Source: Blattamonas nauphoetae
Lineage: Eukaryota > Preaxostyla > Oxymonadida
Direction of reading: 5' to 3'
Length of the DNA: 64,000 bases
Assembly: GCA_033064195.1 (NCBI GenBank)
Contig: JARBJD010000014.1
Coordinates: forward strand, 524,297 to 588,296
In this document: positions 32,471 to 40,848 of the stretch, in pieces
Layout of the letters: each line of letters opens with the position of its first letter
Position numbering within the stretch: position 1 is the stretch's first letter
Program-made: the position numbers and the translations under genes
Notes under the pieces: model-generated
The model's database searches: none
Seen by the model: the letters and a program-made list of their open reading frames with translations, nothing else
Told to the model about the DNA's origin: nothing

Positions 32471-33312
32471 GCCCCTTCGCACGGTCATCACAGCCTATCC
32501 ACACTCCAAAACGTCACTTTCCCACCTCATCCTCTTAAATTACTTTTTCTTCCTCATATTCACGCATCCACATGTAACCTTCCTATTTCACTCTTATTGT
32601 TTTCGTCATCAATTTATTAATTCCTGGGTTTAGTCGTGTACAGAAAGAAGTGGTTGATCAAGCCCATTGTTGCGACTTACGAGTGGTGACCTCCTAATTA
32701 GGCGCTGTCCGAGGACGGACAGCGCCTCACTTTGTCCGGACAATTGCTCCTCACTAACAAAGAGAGGGATACCTTGAGATTTCAACCTTGCTAATGAATA
32801 TCAGTGTGTTGATTGGGTTGTCAAACGATGTGCTATTGTAGACTCTCTATCAACAATTTAGGTTTGATTTCAGGATATATCTCTTATCTAGTCCTCTTTT
32901 ATCGTGTCTAGCACTCCAGTTTCAGATTCAACGAAAGTAGACCATTTTTCTCCTCCTCGACTGATTCGTCGTTTTTCGCAAGCTGATTGCATGAGACCAT
33001 TGAATGCGCACAGCACAATAGGTCAACAATACGTTGACACGGTATCGTCCAATATTGTCTCATTTTTTCCAATTGAGTACTCTCCTCATTCTCTCAGAGC
33101 ACGATGACAAAGACAGGTGATGAATGAGCAAAACAACGATGTATGAAATGTTCTATGAAATTCTGAATGATCTTTTTGAAAGAACATCGAATACCGACAC
33201 ACGACTTAGACGGAGGTTTGACACTTTTTTCATTTTCGTGAAAACAAAGAATTCTACAGTGGCACGTTTGATGTGACGAGTTACAAATTACTCAACAGTC
33301 CGACCGACTGTA

Positions 33313-36300
33313 CCCCCATACTCTCTTTCCATCTTTCTGACAAGCTACTATATGCACTCGTTTGAGAACTGTCGTGCCGAGAAGGGAGCTGGCATTTTCT
33401 TCGATGGAGAGCTTGATTTTCATCATCTCTCGCTTGATTCAGTCGCATTCAACAACTGGAACCAAGTCGGACTCGGAACGGATCTCTACTTCGCTGAGGG
33501 AATCCTCGTTGAGAATCCTGACTCCATCGCTGAATCCCTCCAATATGTGATCTCAGCAAGCAGACCGTCCTCAGATCTCACAAAACACTCCCACGTGTTC
33601 TTTGAAGCTGATCCTTCCCTCTTTTTCGACCTCTTCTGGCGTGACGTCAAACTGGAAGGGTCAAGCTCAGCGCTTATGACTCCAATCATCGACACACGTC
33701 TTCATTCTCCCGGAGAGCTCACTCCTTATCTGCATCGCATGGACGAAGAAGGCAACCTTTTGGAGACGCCTGTGTTTATGGAGGGTCAATTCTATGCCTT
33801 CGAACGTGGTTTCTGCACCAATCAACACCTTGTCTTCTTTTACAATCCACTCTGGCCGAATTGTGGCCCAATCGCCGTCGCTGCTGATTATTTTCATCCG
33901 TCGTACGATCCTGTCATGTTCGAGATCGGAGCCGATGCAACGATCGAATTCAAAGAAGTGCAATTCAACTTTGCACTCTCTGCAACGATGATGCTGCTCA
34001 CAGATCCTTCAGCCATCGGAAATGTCGATGGCTGTACTTTCACTTTCATCCCATCCGTCGAACAGAAAGTCGCCCTTTTCGAGGTTGTCGATGGGACACT
34101 CACTGTTAAGAACACTGTCTTCACGCTCAAAGGAAGTGAAGCACCTTTCGGTGAAGATGATTTCTTCACCACAGCTGCCCCAATTCTCCTCATTTCACCA
34201 TCCACTTCACCGTCCGCCTCTCCCAAAATCGTTCTCGACACTGTGACGTTCAAGCGGATCAAGCTGGGTGAAGGAGTGGAGGGACTGATGGTGTTTGATA
34301 TCACTTCGTTTGTCTCATTGAAAGATGTGGAATACGTCGACTGCAATCAAACTTCGACTGAACTCTCGAAACGGATTGTGGTTGCAGGATGGGATCTGGA
34401 ACGAGTGGAACCAGCTAAATTTGAGGGTTTCTCATTCCTGACAGCGTCGGACACACTGAACTGGGGAATTGACACGGCTGAACCGATGGAAAGCACATGG
34501 CGTGAAGTTCCTCTCTTCGTCGTTCTGTTTCAATTCAAAGGCCCGCTCGTTCATGTCCATCCAAAAGGAAAGGATCTGATTGGATGCGGAGATGTGACTC
34601 GGAGCTGTCGTGGACTGATTCGCGCAGGGAAGAATCTTGCGGGTGACACCGCCTGCACACTCACCGTTGTGGAATCGTCATTTTTGGATGGAGTGTTCGA
34701 TCCCGAGACAAAATCGACGTCTGTTCAGTCGTCAGCTGCGAAGAGCACGATTGCTGTTGAAAAGGGAGGAGTGATTGTGAACAGTCTCGATGGCGGCCAG
34801 GCTCCGTTCCTCACTCTCTCTCGCCTCTCCTTCTCTCTCCCTCCATCACTCGACTCCGACCCGCTGATGAAGTCACTTGGAGGGGAGTTGAAGATCGACA
34901 CGTGCTGGTTCGTCTGCTCGTCTGTGATCGACTTCTCTCTCGTCTCAGCGACGAGAGGAGTTGCGACAATCAACGAACTGTCGATTTCGAACGATCTCCG
35001 ATTCTCCAAACCAGCCTTCGATCTTTCTGATCTGTCATCAGCGAAGTTCCATTCCGTGACATATCACAACTTGAACGAACTCACCTTCATCAGAATCAAA
35101 GGATCTTCCGACCAGAAAACAAACGTCTCGATCACCCTTTCCACATTCAAGGGCAGTGAATCAAAACAAAATGAAGAAACCGAAGCATCGGAGCTGTTCT
35201 GTTCGTGGGAGACAGGATTGGTTCGGGTGACAGACTGTAGCTGCGATGTCTCGTGGACGACATTCTCTCATCTTCGGCAGGGAGCGATCCACGCGACGAA
35301 CAGCGACATCACGTTCCAACAGTCGAGCCTGACGAACAATGGAATCTCGACTGTCTCGTTTCCCTCGGCTCGACAGAACATCAGGTGTATTGGGGCAAGC
35401 AGGGTCAGTTTTGAGACGTCGCCAGTGGGAACTGGAGAAGAGAAGAACGCTTGGGTGAGTGGAGATTCGGAATGTGTTGTGGAAGCTGTTGTTGGAGAAG
35501 AACGAGCACAGTTCTTTGAACCGACGCTGGATTCGAATAAGAGTTCGAGCACTCTGAACAAGAAAGGTAAGAAATATGAAGTTTCAATCGTTGGGACGAC
35601 ACTGATTCCATGTGGATTGTCACTGGAAGTGTTTGAGAATGGGAACCAATCAACCAAACAGGTTCTGATTCCTTTGTCTGAGATTGCATCAGAATGGAAC
35701 GAGACATCACTCGCTCTTGTGATCCCAACGACTCGCCTCTCTTCTCTTTCCAACACTCCGCAATGGCTCGGTCGAATCTCATTTGGAGGACAACACACAA
35801 CCGACTCTTTCGAAATGAAGCTGAGTGCTCGGATGGCACAAGCAAACGAAATGAAGAAGACACTTCCGTGGCTGATCCCGCTGATCGTTGTTCTCTCCAT
35901 TCTCCTCGTCGTCGGAATCATTCTTTTTGTTTGCTGCCGTCGCCGAAAACAGAAGATCCCAACCAATGCGTCAGAACTGCAAGCGCAAGAGCTGGTGGAA
36001 GACGAGAAGATGGAAGTTCTATCAGAAGACACTGTTCAGCAAGCCCCGAACAGTGCTCTGTCCACCCTCAATTCGAAACATATCCGCGCAGAAGACCAGC
36101 ACACCCAGCTCCCGCCTGTGTCCGTCGACTCAAGCATTTCAATGCCTGCGGCACAATACGTCGAAGCGCTAAGCTGTGCGGGCAAGATGGAGATGGCACT
36201 TGTGCGGAAACAGGACACGCTCTACGCTCGTCTGCACACGGAACAAGGGAAGAAAATCGCGTTGACGACGGAATCGGTTCGACGGCAGCTTCTTCGTGGA

Positions 36301-36810
36301 ATTCAGAAGATTTGGGAGACAGACAAACGAGCGCCGATTCTAACGAAGCTGTCGTCGCATGTTGTGATGGTTGATTTTGCGAGCAACGTGTTTCTGAACG
36401 TCAACGAAGATCAGACCACTCATCCCCAAAATGAACAGAACAAGAACGCAACTTTGCTTGAGCAGAAACGATGGAGTGCACCTGAATTGGACGACGAGAG
36501 CGGTGGGAACTCGAAAGGAGAACAAAAGGCGATTGACCATGGGAAAGCGGCAGTTTTTAGTCTTGGCCTTGTCTTGCGGGAAATTGAGACTGGTCTTGTG
36601 CCCTTCGGGGAAGTTGATGCAGTGAATGCTCAGCGTCAGGTTGGAGTTGGATCGGCACTGGCGATGGATGGGATCGCCGACGAATCGATGAAAGACGTGA
36701 TTGCTCAATGCATCTCCATCAACCCAGATGAAAGGCCGACATTGACCGAACTGAATGAGTTCATCAATCCGCGACTGGATGGTCAGCCTCTTCCATCAAA
36801 CTGCAGCTGA
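33313..36810 (+). CDS. Giant beta-helix surface protein: C-terminal segment with TM helix and pseudokinase
   Basis: The frame resumes directly after the transposon (PPYSLSIFLTSYYMHSFENC); a free-standing start would be ATG 33352. About 830 residues of beta-helix follow (CTFTFIPSVEQKV, ENCRAEKGAGIFFDGELD), then a transmembrane helix (LPWLIPLIVVLSILLVVGII) with a basic stop-transfer CCRRRKQK at ~36 kb. The ~290-residue cytoplasmic part ends in a kinase-like C-lobe: RWSAPELDDE (APE-like), DHGKAAVFSLGLVLREI (DxxSLG-like), and SINPDERPTLTEL (the R of the last helix). I see no HRD or DFG motif; the matching place reads VVMVDFASNVFLN. It is therefore probably a pseudokinase that binds or scaffolds. 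Stop TGA is at 36808. Topology and role (cell-surface adhesin or receptor) are inferred. Confidence 0.8.
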   Translation, partial: PPYSLSIFLTSYYMHSFENCRAEKGAGIFFDGELDFHHLSLDSVAFNNWNQVGLGTDLYFAEGILVENPDSIAESLQYVISASRPSSDLTKHSHVFFEADPSLFFDLFWRDVKLEGSSSALMTPIIDTRLHSPGELTPYLHRMDEEGNLLETPVFMEGQFYAFERGFCTNQHLVFFYNPLWPNCGPIAVAADYFHPSYDPVMFEIGADATIEFKEVQFNFALSATMMLLTDPSAIGNVDGCTFTFIPSVEQKVALFEVVDGTLTVKNTVFTLKGSEAPFGEDDFFTTAAPILLISPSTSPSASPKIVLDTVTFKRIKLGEGVEGLMVFDITSFVSLKDVEYVDCNQTSTELSKRIVVAGWDLERVEPAKFEGFSFLTASDTLNWGIDTAEPMESTWREVPLFVVLFQFKGPLVHVHPKGKDLIGCGDVTRSCRGLIRAGKNLAGDTACTLTVVESSFLDGVFDPETKSTSVQSSAAKSTIAVEKGGVIVNSLDGGQAPFLTLSRLSFSLPPSLDSDPLMKSLGGELKIDTCWFVCSSVIDFSLVSATRGVATINELSISNDLRFSKPAFDLSDLSSAKFHSVTYHNLNELTFIRIKGSSDQKTNVSITLSTFKGSESKQNEETEASELFCSWETGLVRVTDCSCDVSWTTFSHLRQGAIHATNSDITFQQSSLTNNGISTVSFPSARQNIRCIGASRVSFETSPVGTGEEKNAWVSGDSECVVEAVVGEERAQFFEPTLDSNKSSSTLNKKGKKYEVSIVGTTLIPCGLSLEVFENGNQSTKQVLIPLSEIASEWNETSLALVIPTTRLSSLSNTPQWLGRISFGGQHTTDSFEMKLSARMAQANEMKKTLPWLIPLIVVLSILLVVGIILFVCCRRRKQKIPTNASELQAQELVEDEKMEVLSEDTVQQAPNSALSTLNSKHIRAEDQHTQLPPVSVDSSISMPAAQYVEALSCAGKMEMALVRKQDTLYARLHTEQGKKIALTTESVRRQLLRGIQKIWETDKRAPILTKLSSHVVMVDFASNVFLNVNEDQTTHPQNEQNKNATLLEQKRWSAPELDDESGGNSKGEQKAIDHGKAAVFSLGLVLREIETGLVPFGEVDAVNAQRQVGVGSALAMDGIADESMKDVIAQCISINPDERPTLTELNEFINPRLDGQPLPSNCS

Positions 36811-37064
36811 TCCTGCACACATTCACATGTCAGAATGACACACTTCATCCCTTCTCTATTCAGCCTCTTCATTTCTCTGACATTTTTCTTCACTTTCACT
36901 CTCAACAGTAAATCACATTAAATTCTTTCTCATCATCACACCTCTTATTTCGTCTTCCTTACTTCCTCATTCAGTCTCGATTGGCTTCGAACCACTTCTC
37001 ACATCAAATTGACTCAAACACTCGTTTGTTCTTCTCGCATATCACGTGCCCCGTTCTCCATCGT

Positions 37065-37366
37065 ATCTGACTCACTTTCACTTCTTCATTTGCCATTCGC
37101 CTGGCTCTTCTTCCTCATTCTGTTCTTTTTGTTCTTTCTTTGCGAATGATTCGTCATTCTTTTCTGCTGAAAGGATTGGTTCTGCTGTTTTTGTTGCACT
37201 TTCTGCATCCATCACACACCACACGTTAATAAGTCTCTCATTTCTCATTTCGTTTCCCGAAGCCATTCTTTTTCATTCGTTCTCTGTTTTGTCCATTCAT
37301 TCCTTCTCTATACAGACATTCTTTTTTCTAATTCAAAAGGAATTTCCTTCTCATTGTCAGGAGCTT
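37065..37366. repeat. Direct repeat, right copy, flanking the giant beta-helix gene
   Basis: This is homologous to 19848-20160 in the same orientation (CGTATCTGACTCAC..., GCATCCATCACACACCACAC, ...TCAGGAGCTT). The intervening 36811-37064 is AT-rich 3' flank with no gene. Confidence 0.7.
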
Positions 37367-37504
37367 GTCGCATTAATAGTGTGCATTGAATTCAAGGATT
37401 TAGCCTGATCGACCCATTGATTTGTCAACATTTAGGTCGATCAGACTGTAATAGACAAGGTGGGGAACTTAGCACAAAGTACTCCAAAGGTGAACAATCG
37501 AAAG

Positions 37505-38545
37505 ATGATCTCCTCAGGCAGTATCCATCGTTTTCTCCTCATTGTTCCAGAATATTCTTTATTTCTTATGTGGCAGGAGAATGATAAGTTCTTTGTTGAT
37601 TCTGTTGTACAACCCTTCATCTCTCTTATTTCAATGATCAGAGACGGCTTCCAATTTGATGAGGAGCTTGTCAGCAAAGCATCAAAGTTGTTTTCGTCGA
37701 TTAACATGACCCTCAGACGAAAAAATTGTGCCAATGAGTTCTTGAAGGCCATTGCACAAGACTCCCCAAATCCAGCTGCAGTATTTATGAATTCGATGAT
37801 TGTGCTTTTATCGTCGTCACATCCATCGATATTCAGTGATACTCTGTCAATAATTCGCCTGTGCATAACCTCTTGTTCATTAACAAACAATCTTGCCCTT
37901 GTTTCCTCAAAACTGGTCCACAGTATCCTTTCGATCCCACGTATTGGAAATCTCTCACTGATCCTTGATCCGAACATCTTGACCGAAATATTGCGGATTC
38001 TCCGTTATGCGGTCAATCTCGCCTCCGCCAACACTGTTTTATACATTTCCACCGTTTCCAACACTGACCCTGAATCAATACATGATGTGGTGCTGAATGA
38101 AGTGTTGATCCCAATTGAACCATCTATCGTCCAGATCAGTCGAAATCCTCACCTTTTGTCGTGGAACAAAGAATACGAGAACACATTCAGATTGTTATTA
38201 TCAATCTTCGAAGTTTGTGCCCTCCACCAACCAACAGTGGATTTCGTTTGTTCCTCTTGCGTCCCAATGATCTTCCAATCACTTCTCACAGAAGTCGAAC
38301 AGGACGACGCCTATCAAATAATCATCGGGTCTCTGGCCGGCAATATACGCATATGGAAGGAAGATGGAACAGAAACTGTGTGCAGAGGGAGAATGTTGTG
38401 GCAAACACTGGAACAAGGAGGGTTCCGAGATGCTCTCGAACAAACACTGATTCTCAACCCAGCTCGAGATATTGTGAAGGAATTCGCATACAAAATCATG
38501 AAAAAATCGGCAATGAACATCCGTGAGCCCGAAGCGATGATGTGA
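37505..38545 (+). CDS. ARM-like family protein, copy 6
   Basis: Exon 1 is 37505-37520 (MISSG plus one base), intron 37521-37550 (30 nt, GTATCC...TTCCAG), exon 2 37551-38545; 336 residues. The intron length is a multiple of three and has no stop, so unspliced RNA would also be translatable with ten extra residues. Blocks: YSLFLMWQENDKFFVDSV, SLISMIRDGFQFDEELVSK, AVFMNSMIVLLSSSHPSIF, NNLALVSSKLVHSILSIPRIG, DVVLNEVLIPIEPSIVQIS, LHQPTVDFVCSSCVPMI and WQTLEQGGFRDALEQ. It is the most divergent intact copy and stands apart from the tandem array, after the right direct repeat. Function is unknown. Confidence 0.75.
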   Translation: MISSGSIHRFLLIVPEYSLFLMWQENDKFFVDSVVQPFISLISMIRDGFQFDEELVSKASKLFSSINMTLRRKNCANEFLKAIAQDSPNPAAVFMNSMIVLLSSSHPSIFSDTLSIIRLCITSCSLTNNLALVSSKLVHSILSIPRIGNLSLILDPNILTEILRILRYAVNLASANTVLYISTVSNTDPESIHDVVLNEVLIPIEPSIVQISRNPHLLSWNKEYENTFRLLLSIFEVCALHQPTVDFVCSSCVPMIFQSLLTEVEQDDAYQIIIGSLAGNIRIWKEDGTETVCRGRMLWQTLEQGGFRDALEQTLILNPARDIVKEFAYKIMKKSAMNIREPEAMM

Positions 38546-39052
38546 GTGTTGGGGAGGAGATCTGTGTAGAAAGCTCAAAATCGGTTGATGAAATCTAAGC
38601 AATTCATTTCACCGTCGATTTCTTACTTTTTATTTTTATTCATCTCTTCTTCGTTGATCTGACGTACTTTTGAGCTTCGTTGAACCGCCAACGTGCTCGT
38701 GCTTTGGCTACCGAATATCCTGCTTCTAAGAGGTCACCATCAACTCTTCACAAAGTGTTCAATCGTTTTTAGTTTTCTTCATCAACAAATTCGTCGTCGA
38801 AGCCGAGATAATGCATCCAATCTCACAACTCTTCTCTCAGCAGTCTAGATTTGCTTTATGATATTCTAACGCAGAGAATGTTTCCGGTCTTCGAACATGA
38901 ATCTCTGGGAAAGTGCAAGGAAGAGATATTTCTTCAACTTCGGACGAAAAATGAAAGACGAAAACGGGAGTCGGGAATATTCAAAATTGAGATAGTAGAA
39001 GTGAGAAAAACAATAAATAAAGAAGCATTTTACAAAGACGGTCCGCGGATGT
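38546..39052. other. Intergenic region, possible small minus-strand exon
   Basis: There is no firm gene. On the minus strand, codons ending at TGA 38642-38640 read DLLEAGYSVAKARARWRFNE followed by AQKYVRSTKKR, a plausible charged C-terminus. Upstream HYLGFDDEFVDEEN is in another frame, so an intron would be needed. I could not place its start. The plus-strand frame 38851-39072 overlaps the 3' end of the protease gene and is not convincing. Confidence 0.25.
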
Positions 39053-40567
39053 TCAGATTGACCCCTTGTTGATGGAATGGAAGACCTGATTCGACGTGCG
39101 ACAACAAACCTTCACACTCAACACAATAATCACCACAACGAGCACAAGCACCATGGCTGCCATCGCCACAGTCGCCCAGAAGAACACCGACGTCAATATG
39201 CGCTCTTTGAACGGGATGAGGTCGGCCACGCCTAGGTTGTCCAATTGCGGCCGAACATACTCGCCCTTGCTTTCGATGAAGATCGCATTGCTGCCCCGCT
39301 TGATTTTCAGAAACCCACCATCCCCCCACGCTGTCCCCCAACTGTTTTTGATCACCCAGAACGGCTGATCGTTCTCCACGCCGTATCCCACAAGAAGTAC
39401 CGAATGGTTTGGAACGGCAGTCTTCTTGCATTCTTCAGTGTCGTCGTAGATCACATTCTTCGCTGTTTTGAAGTCTGGGCAGCTCGCGTGGATCCAAACC
39501 TCGAACGGCCCATTTTGAAGTTCGGCGATCATCGCTGCTTCGCTACAGTTTCCGTAATACCCTCCCACATACCCAAACTCCGACACGTAATACCGTTGGG
39601 AGGGGTGCTTGCACTGTCCTGCACATTGCGCCTTGTCCTGGTCGGCCAGCTTGTACGGGAAGCACTTGTTGTCCACTGCCCCGTGGTCCTTCGCCCAGCT
39701 GAACACTTCCTGCGGGTATCCTCCGTCGCAGCCTTGCGAGTACACCGAGCACGCCACAACCTCCATCTCGGAGAGAGACACGTCGATGCGGCCTTTCGAC
39801 GCGATTTTGAGTCTCGCCTCGAGTGCTTGGAACGCAGCGAAGGAATAGCAGCTTCCGCACTTCAGTTGCGAATACACACCCGACACGTAGTCCACGTTGC
39901 TCACGTTTCTCCAATCGAGCGCGGCGGGAGCAGCTGCGAGGGAGTCGAGGGACGACGGGGCGGGCTCGACAGGGTGGCGCGTGAAGGGGTTGGCCTGCTC
40001 AAGAGAGTCTTCAATTTCGTGGTATTGTGCGAGCGTGAGAGTGTCTGTCACCATTCGCACCCCTTCCTTCACAAAGAACGGCGGATTGGTGGGCGGTGTT
40101 CTCGTCCGCAGAGATGTCAAGCGCTTCATGCCCACTCCCTCCGCGATGGAGTTCCCGCTCTTCTTGCCGGAGAAGCATGAGATGTGCTTTGGGTGGACTT
40201 TGTCGCGACGTACCCATCCGACCATCGTTTCGCTGCAATCGGTCACATACGACCCGTTCTCCAGAAGCGTGTATTTGAAGAAGGTGTTGAAATGGAGTCC
40301 TTTTGCATATATTTCGAGACCTTCATACGCCATCATTGTCCATTTTCCGATTTGTTTGTTGTTTGAATCGACGACGATGTTGGGAGTCTTCAGAGTGAAA
40401 ACATACTCTTCTTCGGTCTTAACCGTGTCAAGTGATAGACAGTTGAAGTAGCGGTTGGATTGGGACGGGCCAACTGTGAGATGCCATGTGCCTGGAATGA
40501 GATCTGTCGAACAATTGGCTGGAGTGTCGCAAAGAACGAATGTCGAGATAAGGGGCAAAATCATCAA
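39053..40567 (-). CDS. Cathepsin C-like papain-family cysteine protease with C-terminal membrane anchor
   Basis: The 504-residue protein starts MMILPLISTFVLCDTPANCS: a signal peptide followed by a cathepsin C-like exclusion-domain N-terminus (DTPANCSTDLIPGTWHLTVG). The C1 peptidase domain (~residues 215-460) has ALDWRNV, the catalytic cysteine in CGSCYSFAA, the histidine in NHSVLLVGYG, and the asparagine in VIKNSWGTAWGDGG, followed by the family-typical RGSNAIFIES. A hydrophobic helix (~residues 470-490, VAMAAMVLVLVVVIIVLSV) near the C-terminus is not part of animal cathepsin C and implies anchoring in a lysosomal or plasma membrane. Known cathepsin C enzymes remove dipeptides from N-termini; whether this one acts so is inferred. 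There are no introns. It is in tandem with, and on the same strand as, the USP and kinase genes. Confidence 0.9.
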   Translation of the reverse strand: MMILPLISTFVLCDTPANCSTDLIPGTWHLTVGPSQSNRYFNCLSLDTVKTEEEYVFTLKTPNIVVDSNNKQIGKWTMMAYEGLEIYAKGLHFNTFFKYTLLENGSYVTDCSETMVGWVRRDKVHPKHISCFSGKKSGNSIAEGVGMKRLTSLRTRTPPTNPPFFVKEGVRMVTDTLTLAQYHEIEDSLEQANPFTRHPVEPAPSSLDSLAAAPAALDWRNVSNVDYVSGVYSQLKCGSCYSFAAFQALEARLKIASKGRIDVSLSEMEVVACSVYSQGCDGGYPQEVFSWAKDHGAVDNKCFPYKLADQDKAQCAGQCKHPSQRYYVSEFGYVGGYYGNCSEAAMIAELQNGPFEVWIHASCPDFKTAKNVIYDDTEECKKTAVPNHSVLLVGYGVENDQPFWVIKNSWGTAWGDGGFLKIKRGSNAIFIESKGEYVRPQLDNLGVADLIPFKERILTSVFFWATVAMAAMVLVLVVVIIVLSVKVCCRTSNQVFHSINKGSI

Positions 40568-40848
40568 CTAATAGGATGGCGAATGATGATACAAGAGTTA
40601 AATGGGAATAGTTGTCACACCTGGAACTGGCTGGATCAAGACGAAAGTGCAGAGAATGGTTCGATCACAATCGATCGGCTGGTACACAGATTCATGGTAT
40701 TTAGATGAACTAAAACGAAGCTTACAATCACGTAATGAAGAGAAAGTGAAAGAGGATAAGGATTTGTGGAGTAGAGAGAGATTCAGAGAAGAACAAAACC
40801 AATTGGCAGTGAATACGAAAAGAACAATCTCTGAATTCATCCGCTCTC

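Larger units (their letters stand above)
29017..32756. mobile_element. hAT-type DNA transposon, copy 2 (3740 bp)
   Basis: It has the same ends as copy 1 (TAGGGATGAGCAACGG ... CTCCTCACTA) and its own perfect 8-bp duplication ACAAAGAG (29009-29016 and 32757-32764). It lies in the centre of the foldback transposon 27524-33310. It has the same captured beta-helix fragment (30364-30903) and a longer minisatellite (30921-32470). It also contains ~148 bp (about 29987-30135) that copy 1 lacks; the gap in copy 1 is bounded by TTGA on both sides, suggesting a microhomology deletion there. It is non-autonomous. Near-identity with copy 1 indicates recent activity. Confidence 0.9.
27524..33310. mobile_element. 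TA-flanked foldback transposon (Tc1/mariner-type ends), itself carrying two insertions
   Basis: The ends are exact inverted repeats beginning CAGTCGGTCGGACTGTTG, each preceded by TA (27522-27523 and 33311-33312). The inverted arms are ~510 bp: left 27524-27760 continued at 28405-~28675, right ~32796-33310, practically identical. The left arm is broken by a 641-bp MITE and the centre by hAT copy 2; without these the element would be ~1.4 kb. That is almost the size and layout of the foldback element at 1537-2885, though the terminal sequences differ after CAGT. It has no transposase. It sits between codons of the giant beta-helix gene, whose frame continues exactly at 33313. The identity of the arms suggests a young insertion. 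Confidence 0.85.

Noticed and set aside
39245-40180. 311-residue plus-strand frame
   Set aside because: It is the antisense shadow of the cathepsin C-like gene, whose catalytic motifs are unmistakable on the minus strand.
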